Part shown: one piece after another, positions 37,351 to 49,601 of the stretch | How the letters are laid out: each line of letters starts with the position of its first letter | Numbering within the stretch: position 1 is the first letter of the stretch | NCBI GenBank assembly: GCA_026261815.1 | Contig: JAMPIT010000174.1 | Span: forward strand, 8,742,001 to 8,806,000 | Direction: 5' to 3' | DNA length: 64,000 bases | Source: Monarcha castaneiventris obscurior | Taxonomy: Eukaryota; Chordata; Aves; Passeriformes; Monarchidae | Notes under the pieces: generated by a model | What the model was told of the DNA's origin: nothing | The model's input: the letters and a program-made list of their open reading frames with translations, nothing else | Database searches by the model: none | Made by a program: the position numbers and the translations under genes

Positions 37351-40300
37351 GGTGCCTCTAAGTTGCCTTCAATTCTGTGCCTGTTGGTTCTGTGAAACTT
37401 GAAGCCTAATAATTGCCTCATAGCTGCCTTGCAACTCATCCTGGACATCTGTTAGTTTAACTGGGAGCCAAGTAGCAGGAGAAGTTTTAATAAAACCACA
37501 GGTTTTCCAGGAATGTTCCTGAGCAGAGAACAGTGCTTACAAATCAAACTTTCGGAAAATACTCATCAAAATTTTAATATTTCTTTAAAGGCAAAAATAG
37601 ACATTTTGTTTCCAAAGTAATAAAATCCATGTTTCTTCATCAGAGAAAATAAACACTGCCAAAAAAACACTGCCACTTGACAGCAGGAGATGGCATGCTT
37701 AAGTATTGCTGCAGATTATTGTTTGATCTCTCAAGTGTTTAAACTATTCTGCACTAGTACTCATTAAACAATAATGTATTGGGTTTGGATTTGTTGACCA
37801 TCTGGTAACTTGGTAAATGTGGTTAGAATGAGACAGTTTCAAGGAACTTAAATTAGGACTTAACAAAAAAGCCTTTCAAGCCCATTTAATGGTACAAGAG
37901 ACATAGAAAGTGTAGACTGACATTGCTTATGATGAGGGTGTTAGACTTAAATGTTCAGGGACTGTTTTTGAAAGGAAGATATTGTTTCCTTGTCCAGAGT
38001 AAACATTGATTTTTTTTGGTTTTTTCCTGAAATATGCTAGTATTTGCTAGCATTCTTTGGTTACTTTGAAAGTATTTCCAAATAAAACCAGACTATTACA
38101 ACCAAAACCATTTCCATAAAAAAGAATTCATGTTTTATATGAAGTACCAGCAAACAAATGTAAAAGCTACTAACATGTTCTGTGTGCACTTAGGCAATGC
38201 AAGCAATAGTAGAATATGAATGTTTCTGTCCTAAGAGGAAAATTTCATTAATTTCAAGTTGAATTAGTTTTCTTAATTTCAGACCACAAAGAAAATTAAA
38301 AATATAGTTCATCAAAACAGAAAAATCACAGCTTTAACTAACCTGTTATGTTAATTAAGAAGAGAAACTATTTTTTTTTTTCTATGTCCTCTTGTCTGTT
38401 GAGAATTTATTTTGTCTCATCTGTAGCTTCTCAGCATGCTGGACTTACTACTGAATACAGGTCATCAGGCACTATTCTGTGTCTTTTTTTCCTTGGTGAC
38501 TCCTTAACACTTGAGTTGCCACTTAGTTACTATTTGTGATAATCATTTGGGTTTCCTTCATTATAACTTCTAGTGTTCAACTTCGTTTGGCATTTTTGAG
38601 GTTTATTCTTTCTTCTTGTACCCTGAAAGTTGGTTGTCTTGATTAATGTTATGTTCCCATCTTCATCTCTTACTGTCTTCTGGTTTGTCATCAAATGTTT
38701 GTTAGTGTGCACTGCTTTGCTGGAGAGGTCATGAAGGAAAATGCCTGCTTGGTCTGGGAAGCTTTTTGAGAAACTCTGCTTGTGAAATCGCTTCAGTCAG
38801 ATGGTTTTTTATTTTTTTAAATTTTTCATTGTAAAAACAAACTAAAGAGACTAGTCTCAACTGAATTCCTGTAGAAATTCACATACTCTTCTTTTGAATT
38901 GGCACCATATCAAATACTTATTTGAAGCTCAGATTGGAACAGTTTCCTTTTCCAAGAAAGGAAGTGGAGTCACATATTCCACATAGATGAGAATTATAGA
39001 TAAAGATCTTGAGGTGGGATCTGAAGGTGTTCCTGTGCGCTTCTGAAATACCTGGAAGTAAATCTGTCATCCAGAACCTGGAGGTGTTGAATAAAGTTGT
39101 TTGTGTATCAGATAAAAACCCCATGCTATTGTTTACCAAACAAACTATCAACTTGTACATTCTGGATTGTAAATATTAATCTTTTTGAAGCCATGGCAGC
39201 TGAGGTTTATTTTAAATTTATCAGCAGCTTGATTGACAAAGCCCTTGTCTGAACCAGACTCGTTCTACCAGTTGACGTGAGGACTGTTCTATATGTTGAG
39301 ATTTGACACTGTAGAAGTACTGTATTTTGCACATTAGCTGTGTAACAAATTTAAGTTGTGGGGTACTTAAAAACCTTTAGGTGATTGAGCACATACTTCA
39401 TATGAGGTAATTTTTTCTTTGCTCTTCAAAATCTAAAAATTGCAGAAATAATTGCATTATAAATGTAAAAAGGCATCCTACAACTATTTGGAAAATAATT
39501 TAAAATTTGAACTGTGTTTTTGATGTACAGAATAAAATTATATAAAGGCTTTATTATAGAAGTATGAGGAGTATAGTGGTACAGATTTTCAACACTGGTT
39601 TTAAGAGGATGTCCACTGAATATCTTTTACTTGGCCCTTTAGGTGCAAGCTTTTGTGAGTTTTCAGAATTAAAAATTTCCTCAAAAATGTTCATGATTTT
39701 AAGAAGGTTAAACTTCAAACTGTTTGGTTAAAATAGTATTTTCATTTACTTTCAGGTAACTTCACTGTAGTATTCTTGTATTTGTATCTTGTCAAGATAC
39801 GGGCCTGCCAAAGAGACACTTTTGGATTGGCATGGTTCAAGAATACCTGGGCTTAGGGTTACCGTGGAATTCAAAGTGTTAATGGTATGTCAAACAATAA
39901 ATGGTTATGTTGGAGAAGCACCACAGCCTTTTCCTTTCCTTGAAGTGCTTATTGAACAAAATATGAGGAAAGTAAGGAACATTCTCCTTGAGTGGTAATA
40001 CTATATTAATACTACAGTGTGTACTCTAAGAGGTAATACTGTGTAGGTGCCTGTGTTACTTTTGTAGGAGACAATTGCATACAATATAGCATGTATTGAG
40101 AAGATTGAAGGACCTTTTCTTTAATTCAGCAGAAACAAATTAAATGGTAGAGTTCATATTGTTCAAGCATTTGAACATTTAGCAGTGCTACTTGCATGTT
40201 CAGCCCTTAAAGCCAGAACTTTCATGGAGAGAAATAATCTGAAGTCATGCATGCAAATAACTGGTTGTCTGAATTTATTGTTTCTGTACTAGCCATTACT

Positions 40301-40992
40301 GCTTTGGTTTCATTTCAATAGTTGCTTTATATCTCTTTCTGCCAGAATTATGAGAATTTTGTTGGCCATTGGATTCCCTGTCCTATCTCTTTTTGAAACC
40401 AGAATTATACTTGGAAGGTGTGTTCTTCTGAATTGTTGGGGACAAATTTGTTAGGCAAAAATTGGCAGATACCACAAATATAAATGACTACAACACAAAA
40501 TTCCTTTGTCTCTCCATAAATATTGTGATGGTTATTAGCTAGGGTTATTACGGTTGAAATCTTAGTACAGATTTGTGACTTTAATGAGGCTACTTCTTTC
40601 TAGCTCTTAAAATGCTATTGAACTCTATCATAAATGGCCTCTTTATAACTAGCACATTCCTTGGCTTCAAACACAGCCTCAGAGAAAGGGTGAAAATAGT
40701 TGTGTGTTTTCTCCAGATAGTAGAAATGTATTTTCTATTTGCTATCTTATCTTTTTTTAACAATCCCTTATATATTCCCTGTGTATGTGTTGCTGCATGG
40801 AAGTACTGATTCAGCTCTTATCAAAAGTTTTCTTATTTTTTTTTTATTAGATAGTGGGGGTTTTACTTGCCAGTCATGAACTAGCATGACTATACTAGCA
40901 GTATCCTAGCTTTACCTGCTGAAGAGTTGGGGTTCTAAACTGCCAAAAGTCTCTAAAGATACAGTGTTTTTATACAAGGGTCAAGATAGCTT

Positions 40993-41009
40993 AAAAAAAA
41001 AAAAAAAAA
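40993..41009. repeat. A17 homopolymer
   Basis: Seventeen A residues in a row inside intron 1, after GATAGCTT. The 5' flank shows no recognisable retrocopy. Confidence 0.85.
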
Positions 41010-43807
41010 GTTAAGACTTCTGGGGAAAGACAAAATTGGCGTATTTTTATTGGAAATGTACATTTAACACTAAATTTATGCCACTGAATAGCAATTCAAC
41101 TGTGTGCCAAAGGATGTCACTGAAAGGAACAGCACCTTTGAGCTCTAGAGATGTTTCAGTAAGGTAATTTGGACTCAAAACCTGATCGGAGTTGCAGTGT
41201 TTCTTGACTGTACAAACAACTCTGCTTTTGACCCAGAACAGTTGTTAGGCTCCAGCTTTTCAGCTTAAAGTCATTCTCAGTGAAAGTCTTACGGGGCAGG
41301 ATCTGTGTTTCAGATAAATTGGCAAGACATGGCTGTTAAAGCCCTTTTGGGAAGGCAGGACGTAACAGCTATGGCAGACCTTTTTTTGAGGGAGGGTGAA
41401 TGTGTGTGTGCAGATTTATTAAAAGGCTTAAATAAGGTTTTAATAAAGCTCTAAGACTGTTCTCCTGTGCCTTCATTTATGGCAGCTTTGGTAGTGGGGG
41501 CTAGCAGGTAGGGAATTCTAGTTTACTTCTGTTGGAGTGAAAGCTCGGTGTTTCCTGTTTCAGTTGTGGTGCTTTTTTTTTCCACCTTGTATGAATTGCT
41601 TGGAGAACAAACACTGACCTCAAGGAAATGTGTTCCAAGGCGTGGGAAAAGAGGAAGGGTTTTGCATCTTGTGAAGGAAGAGGGAGGAGAATTTGGGTTG
41701 GTTTCCCCCCCTTTTCTTTCGCGCTGAGCAGAAACAAAAGCAAGATACATTCTCCATGGATCTTAATGCTTCATGCCACATATTGTGAAGTCACAAGCAG
41801 GGGAATGGTAAAGACTGGTGGGGAGTAATAGGTGGTGATAGATGATAAAATATTTTAGGGAGAATTGATATGGTTAAAAAATGTCAATATTGTTCAAAGA
41901 CAGATGCTAGTACTTATTTAGATCCTCATGCTGTTTATTGATATGAATTGTACCTCATGTATATTTGCTGTGCAGGTTTTCCTGTGAATGCTTGTCACCG
42001 GGTGCTTTTGAGTGTTTCAGGATGTTATGTTGGTTGAGACACAAGCTCTGAAGAGCCACAATCAGTGACTGGTTCAGCCCCTCCTGTGGCCATGAAAAAG
42101 TATGGCTTGTGTTCCATTTAGCTGCCTGGTTGACCTGGAATAAAATCTCTTGCCTTTGGGGTGTTCTTTGTGGAAAAAGTCTCAACTTGCCTTTAGGTAA
42201 TTTCTTCCAGGTTTCCTAGGGTTGTTTCTGGGGACATTGTAACTTTGGTATCCGTTCCTGTTACATCAGAGCTGTTGGGTTTTGAAGCAAATCTGGTGTT
42301 TGTAAAGGAGACAAGGACAAGCATCTACTTCATCTCTATTTCGGGTGAAGGAAGTGATCTGTAAAAGCCTTCACTCAAATGTTGCACTGACAGCATCAGT
42401 GTCACATCCAGGATGTCAAAATTTGATTGACTTCAGAGTCAGAGTTTGAGATAGACTGTCTAGATAGAGTGGACTGAATTGTGGTCACCTCTTCTGGCTA
42501 AGACAGAGTGGCTCTTGAAGAGAGGTTTACCTATACCTATAGCCATTTTTTGTTTTAAATCAATGTTAAATGAGATGCTTTTAGTATACTTGTGCTGTCA
42601 GCATGCATAAAACCCAATACTGAAGGAATAAGAGGAAAATAATGAATCCAGTAACTTGGAAATCATGATTTTAAACAAGGGGTTCCCTGGTTTATGAGTT
42701 TTCTTTCTTTGTTTCTCCAAGTGCTTTGCTTCCATATGCTGTTTGGGTTTATATTGTGAAGACAGAAAATCATCTTGTTGCAAAAAATCTGAGGCTTATT
42801 TCTGTTTTGCATTATCAACAATTGTTCTGGAATTGCTCCAACACTGCTAAGAAGCCTGTTATTTGTAGTGTGAGCTAATGTCAACCTTTCCTGGTTTTGC
42901 ATCCAGGTGCTTCCTAGACTTGAGGCCAAAGCAGTCAACTTTCTAATTGTGTGCTTTCATACTAGTAGAAATTTTTGTGTTCTTCACTCATAGTCTATCA
43001 GGAACTGTTACTGCTTCATTGTCCAGCATGTTTTCATTTCTTGTAATGTGTTCACAGTAGTCACTGCAATAATGTGAGTGTGCTGAGGAAACAGTATACT
43101 TCAGAGATGGGAAGTTATAATCCCAATTCTTGATGAGTATGCTGCAGGACTTTCTAAAATATCTCAGAACATACATCAGTAACCTACTAGCTGAAACCAG
43201 ATTATGCTTTAGTAATTTAATGTTCTGCTTTGCTGGATTATTTCCTTGCTTGTCGCCAAACCAGAGATCTACTTAATCTTCTCCAACCTTGTAAAACTGG
43301 CAGTAGGTATGTGGCTTAACTGTTATGTTGAACATAAATTAACTGCAACTGCATTTGATAGTACTGCTAGTTTAGACTAGGATTGACATGCAGATAGTAT
43401 AAAAATAGTTTTAGAAATGAGGGAGAGGAAAGGAGACTTTTGAAGCAGTCAGCCCACATTTTGGTAGTGTCTGTGTAAAGCTATCTTTAGTTATTAGCAG
43501 TGTGCGAGATGTGTCTGATTCATATGTTTTTCTTAGGGAAAATACAGGTTTGGAAAGATGGGAAATACTGGTCTTACTCTGACAATACCTAATTCTGGAG
43601 AGTAAGGTGCTGGTTTGGGTTTTTTACCTGTTTCTGGTTTTGATGTGATACTGAAGATGCAGTATTATCATTTTGTCCTCTCTGCATGAGGATGTACCAG
43701 CATTGTCTTCATTGGCTGATACTTCTTTATGGGATAGAAATCTCCAATTAATGCAGTAACATGAATTCACCTCTTTACAGAGAAAATATCAGAGAGTTAA
43801 GATGATG

Positions 43808-44000
43808 TAAAATCATAAAATGTCCTGAGTTAGAAGGGACCCACAAGGATCATTGAAGTCCAACTCCTGTACAGAGCACACGATACAATCTAATACTGAA
43901 ATGATGCTGTTTTCAGTTGTCTGGGTAATTCTGGAGGGCTTTTCTTTTACATGGTTCTCACAAGCTTCCTGGAACACAGTGGGGTTTTTTTGACTCATCA
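43808..44000 (-). mobile_element. CR1 LINE 3' fragment, minus strand
   Basis: AAAATCATAAAATGTCCTGA, then GTTAGAAGGGACCCACAAGG, ATCATTGAAGTCCAACTCCTG and CAGAGCACACGATACAATC on the + strand follow the reverse complement of a common avian CR1 3' end. Homology fades after about 43,990. The copy is short and diverged. Confidence 0.82.
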
Positions 44001-47000
44001 TTGTCCTGCTATGAAATGCTGAAGACAGAGCTCCCAAAGGAGTGTAGTTATCAGGCTTGTCTATTAATCACTTCAGCAGAGATTCCCTTGGAGCACCTAG
44101 AGCTTGAGGGTTAGTAGGTGTTGCCAGAAGAGAATGCCAAGGCAGTGAAAACTCCTCATTCTATCAGTTCAGCCTGCAATCTCTTTTCAGGGCTTTGTTC
44201 AGAGAGGTAGGTCCAGTGCAGGCTGCTAGCCTGTTATTTTGCAGCCAAAGCCATCTGTGAATGTTGAGACACAGTGAAGTTTTACAGATACAAATCATTC
44301 TCCTTTCATTGTTTATGTTTGACTAGTGTTTGGGAAGGCTTTTTCCCTCCTTCATGAGGGCTAGGAATTCTTGCTGTTTGAAAGGAATCAATGGGGAAAT
44401 ATTGACATGGGTCACAAATGTATGCTGTTTTACAAATACTCCTAGGACAAGGTGCTGTTCACTGTGTTCATTTATTCCTTGCTGTTGCAACCTGGAGCTA
44501 CACAGGCGCTCCTGAATAGTCCATTCTCCACCTGAGTTTAGTACCATCATCTAGTCTTAATGTTTCCCAGAGACCTCACTGGTGAGAAAAATGGCATAGG
44601 AAGACTCCAGCTGGATTTACAAGGCCTTGAAGTTAAATACTCCTGGAACCAAAGCCATTTTAGGAGGTCAGAGCCCCATTTGAGCACTGATACCAAAGTC
44701 TGCATTGAACAGTTTGTTGCCAAAGGCATCTCTAGCATTTCTTCACTCATAGGTACAGAATCTGAAACTTGTGTAATCTGACTAGAGATAACCAGAAGAT
44801 AGTCATTTGGACATTTTTGTGGTAATTTGGTTCACATTGCTCCATACAGGTATATTTTTCTCACAGTATAAGTACTAGGGAATGTATTCTGCCCTAGTAG
44901 TGTTTATCTAAATTATTTGAATGAGACCAGAGTTGCACTTAATTTTTGTGTTTTTCTTCCCTTCCTGTTAGTAAGAAAAATGCAATGTCCACCTTAAAAT
45001 AGAAAGAGCTGTCTTATTTCATGAAATGAATGCATTAATACAACATTTTTAAGTTTCCTAGCATCTTCTTTTATGCTCTGATTTTTTTTAAAGTAACTTT
45101 TATGGAAGCTTTTCTTTAATTGTTTGTTTCTTTGAGTATTTCTTAATGCACTTAGGCAAATTTTGCAAAAGAAAATATGTTCTGTGTGATTGGCACAATG
45201 TCAGGAGACCACTGCCAGAGCTGGCTGTGTAGAGCTTCCTGAGCCTGGTTCTGTGGCCCATTGTCACATGGCAAGTGGGTGTCATGGAATACTGTAGCAG
45301 TTGTCATCTGACACTCTGGTATGTCCTGCTCCTAAGGAATGGTCAAAAAGGAGAGTCAAGAGAACATCTCTGTTGTATTATCTCTTGTTTTGCCAACTGG
45401 AAACATCAGACAAGGCTTAGGAAGCAGTTTGAGGACTTGAGATAACAGAAACTTTGGTGAAATATTTGTCATGTTCTCCTTGAAAAGAAGGCTGGAAAGG
45501 AGTCAAAGGAACTTTTGTATCTTAAATAAAGTTTATGCTTTTGAAGTGAGTTATTTAAATTTCAATAAGCTATATAAATGCTTTCTTTAATCCACAAACA
45601 GCACTTCTATGATATTAGGCATTGTCTTTACAGGCTTTGTAAAGGGTCAAATAAATAAATAACCTGATTATGAAAGTCAAAGATCTGTATTTCCTGAAAT
45701 GATTGAACGAAGTTCTTCTTAATACAGTAGGATTACACAAGTTGGGTTTGAAAAGCTGGTTTGTCTTTTCGTAAAAACTCTGAAGTAGATCTGTAGTACA
45801 GATTGTAAAACCACTGTGGAAGTTGGAAGTATGTTTCTGAAACTTAAATTGTTTCAAAGACTCATCTCCCCACTGTCACATGTGGTGTTTGTCACCACCC
45901 CACAAACCACTTCTGTCACACAATGAATAAGCAGAATTAAAACTGAGCTTTTCTAATGAGTGGAACTAAAGGACTTGTGAATGTAGTTCTTAAAGTGTTT
46001 ATTTATGGCTCATCATACTTACTCTTTGACCATTTTGTTCTTTGAAGAACATACCAGTGAAGAATTTTGTGGTACCAGAATAGCAGTCCCACTGAACAGG
46101 CGAGTGTCACGGAAATGCCCAGCATTATCTGCAGAGGCAGCAGGCTGGACCTCCCATGTCCCTGCTGCTGGTGTCTCAGTATCTTCAGGGAAGCATTTTG
46201 GCAGTTTACTCACTTAACCCAAATGTGAGTGCTGCTTTGTTCTGTAGTCAATTGTTTATTAAGAATTAGCATGAAACCGGGCTGAGACAGATCTTGCTGG
46301 CTGTCTTGTCAGCTTAGTGTAGTCTGAACAGAATTCCTTTCTCTTCTGCTCTGTCGTTACCCCCGTTCTGCTATTGAGTACATTCTCCTCCTCTTGGTCA
46401 CTCTGGGCTGTAACCTAGGAAGCGCTGGGTCCCTTGCATCCCACAGCAGGCTGTGAGCACACTGCAATAGCCTTCTGCAGGAATTTTCTATTGCGTGAAG
46501 GGCGGAATCCTCTGCTGAGTCTGGCACTTTTCCATTCCTGTGGTAGTTTGTTCAAAGCTCAGTTTTTAAAATTCTTTCCTTACTCTTTAGTCACTTCTTC
46601 CTCTTCCAAAGCATGAAATACATATTATTCTATGTAGCTGATATTATAAATCATAAAGAATGCTCCTTACTCATTTTGATTGCTCTCGGGACCGTACTTA
46701 GGTATCTTCTATTACCCATGTCACAGAACAGCTGGCAAACACACATTAAAAGCATGGATCCTGAAGTATTCTAAGAACAGATGTGTGCCAGAATCAACCT
46801 GTATTTAATTTCCAGGCTTTGCCTTGGAGCTGTGCTAAGCTAAGTGTACTTTCTGGTCTGTAAACCAGGGGAGATGGAATCATGTAGGGAAGAAGGCTGT
46901 GACAGATTCTCATAACATTGCTTTCCAGAAAATGAAAGTTGGTGCTAGTCACTCGAGCCTTTTTGGCTTACAATTCGTCCAAATTGTATTGGTGAAAGTG

Positions 47001-49492
47001 TTTTTTCTTGGATGCCTTTAAAATGGGCTAAAGCAAAAAGGATCATCTTCCTAGGATGCTTTTTCATACTGAAGCTGACTTCCTTGAGTGTGTTCTTTCT
47101 CATGTAAAATAACTTTCGCGTCTAGTCATGGTTTGTAGATGTAATTTTTCTCTAAACTTCTTTTAAAGAGTCATTACATTTGTCCCATAAAAATGAGTAA
47201 GATAGAGGAAAAAACCCTTTAAAGCTCACAACCATGTTGGAAAAACACACAAAATCATATTAGTGACTGTGCTTGGAAAGTATCATTGTTGGTCTTTGGT
47301 GTTTTTTTCCCACCTTAATTGGAGGTTTCTAGCCTATTTCAAGCAACGGTTTTCTCAGCCTTGCAGTTCATAGCTAATATAGCTGTATTATGTGCATTCA
47401 TTTGGCTTTTTCTAGACTCCTGGTTGTGTTCAATTTTAGCACAAGTGATATTTTTTGGCTTAGGAAAGGTCAATGTTATGTAGGACAATGTCTCCTATGT
47501 GCAGTGGTATTCCTGGTCTGTGCTGTGTGACAAACCAGGTTTCTCTGTCTGCTGTGTGTACAGGTTGTTCTATGAATTTGTTTTTAGTGTTGCAAAGATG
47601 AGTGTAGTCTGCATGGGGGCTTCCAGGAACTGTTTGTGTCTCTTTAGGAATTGAATCTTCCTGTTCCTCACTGTAGCAATGCTTTCAGATTAAATATTTA
47701 TAGTTTCATCACTGTGTGGTCAGAGACTTACTATCACACCTCCAGATATTTACTGTTTTTCTTCGTTGACTAATATTGCAAGTTTCTCAAAAATTCATTT
47801 TAAGAAAAAAAAAGTTGCAGGCTAGTTCTGTTGCTCTTTTTAGTGTTCAGTGATTTAATCTGTGATGAAGTCCTTGTAGAAGAGGATAAAATTGAAAACT
47901 GGTACTACTTGATTTGCTTTGTTTTTGGTTTTTTGTTTTTTGATTTTTTTACCTGCCATTTGTTTTTTCTCTGCAAATGTCACTTTTCTGGTTTATAAAA
48001 TGTGTATTATTCCATTAAATTAATGACGTTTTATCTGCATTTGCATAGGTAATTTGATTTTTTTTTTTTTAACAACATCCATATAAATTTCATGAAAATA
48101 TTTTTCACTATGTAAGAGAGATGCTAGGTTTTATGTGATTTTCTTCTTGGGGTTGAGAGTGGGACTAGGACAATTTTGGACCTAATATGCATATTTAGTC
48201 ACCTCATTTGCATAGTAAGTTAGGAGGAATTATTGGAGGGCTTGAGTTGCCACAACAATTTTTTTAATTGAAGTGTGCAGTGAGTGTCCCAAGTGTTTTC
48301 TTCTTTAATTTTTCTAAAGCTACTAAAACTGGCTTTTCAAACAGATGATAATTTTTATGATACCCTTCTGCCTGTATGTTTTTGCATAGTCAGTGACAAA
48401 CAAGATTTACATTTTTAACTGGCAAAAAACCTCTCCCATTGTCCCCCTTCCCCAAAAGAGCACAAATTGTGAATGTTTTGAGTCTTCAAGTGTATAATGA
48501 TGCATTGAATATAGAGGGAGGGAAGCATGAATAATGTCTATCTTTATATCTGAGCAGAACACCCCCCACTGGAGGTGCTAAACTTGCTTTAAGTTACTTT
48601 CGGTCTTCCTCTTGAAAGTCTTGTGCACCACCACCAAGTCAGTGTTGATAGAACAGCTGGGTTTGCAACCACCAGAGTTAAATTTCTGAGTTCTTTGGTG
48701 TTCCTTTTTAAATCTGGATGTCTATACAGTCTAAAATAACAAGCACTGCTGGCTCCTCTTGTATTTATTTTTTTCAATGAGAACTTTTCCTCCTCAGTTT
48801 TAAGGTTGCAAATGCCTAACTTATTTGGGATGCTAAAAGCTGTATTGCTCTTTTTATTTCCTAGGTTACTGGAAGGCAGGGGCTGGTTTTTATTATTAGA
48901 GGTTTTGACTTGCTCACATTTCTAGGATTTGAAATAGATGGAGGGGGGGAAAATGACTTACTGTTGTGAGTACAGCAGACCTCCTGTCACTCATCTTAAT
49001 CGTGAATAGCTTGTGCCTGAGAGACAGGGACCTTCTTTCTTTGAGCTTGAAACTCAGCAGGGGTTGGGTGTTAGAAGTTGGCAGCAGTTACATGTAAGAT
49101 TTTGGTTTGTTCAGTTGTCAGTGCTGGAAGCCTTGTGCCTCAGAGCCATGTACCAGCTGTTCATGAGCCAGCTCATGCTGTGCTCATCCTCCAGGTATCC
49201 TGAGATGTTTCTGTTTCTCACAGGTATTGTTAATGCAGTTGTTACTCCACAACAGGGCAATGTATGGTCTAGGTAAAATATGGCCATAGTCCATGCTGGT
49301 GCTGTAGTGTCTTTTCCAAATTTCAGTGTCTCATGGTGCATAGAGCTGGCATCAACTTGGGAATAAACTGTGCTAAAAGTACTGGATAATTAGATGTTTA
49401 AACTTCATTGTAGTGAGTATTGTAAAAGAATACTAATACCTTGTGATGTTTATCTTGAGGCTTGAAAATATAACATAAATCTTTTATTTCAG

Positions 49493-49601
49493 AGGCTAAG
49501 AAGATTATCAACAAAATACAGAACAGAGAAGATCTACCCAACAGCCACTGGAGAAAAAGAAGAAAATGTTAAAAAGAATAGATACAAGGATATATTGCCA
49601 T
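49493..49601 (+). CDS. PTPN12: PTPN12 coding exon 2 (residues 34-70, part)
   Basis: Acceptor TTTTATTTCAG|AGG, donor T|GTAAGT; 109 nt, leaving one base of the Phe70 codon. It encodes [10 protein letters not shown] (34-43) and the phosphotyrosine-recognition loop NVKKNRY (58-64), the first conserved PTP motif, followed by KDILP. Ser39, within RRLST, corresponds to the site reported to be phosphorylated by PKA/PKC in mammalian PTP-PEST. The near identity to mammals makes this exon unmistakable. Confidence 0.97.

Larger units (their letters stand above)
17374..49492 (+). other. PTPN12: intron 1 (32.1 kb)
   Basis: The donor GTGAGG is at 17,374; the acceptor is TTTTATTTCAG at 49,492. The first few hundred bases are CpG island. 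The rest is AT-rich with many short chance ORFs, none recognisable. Identified contents are a solo LTR (29,003-30,111), CR1 pieces (35,856-35,938; 36,968-37,350; 43,808-44,000), a 34-bp tandem duplication (36,448-36,515), a 57-bp hairpin (35,981-36,037), an 11-bp hairpin (27,570-27,598), T/A homopolymers at 21,468-21,485, 35,231-35,256 and 40,993-41,009, and a TATA/GATA-rich patch around 23,140-23,290. I found no nested gene or tRNA. Confidence 0.85.

Noticed and set aside
39783..39801. Small palindrome GTATCTTG-T-CAAGATAC in intron 1
   Set aside because: Eight-base arms are within chance expectation.
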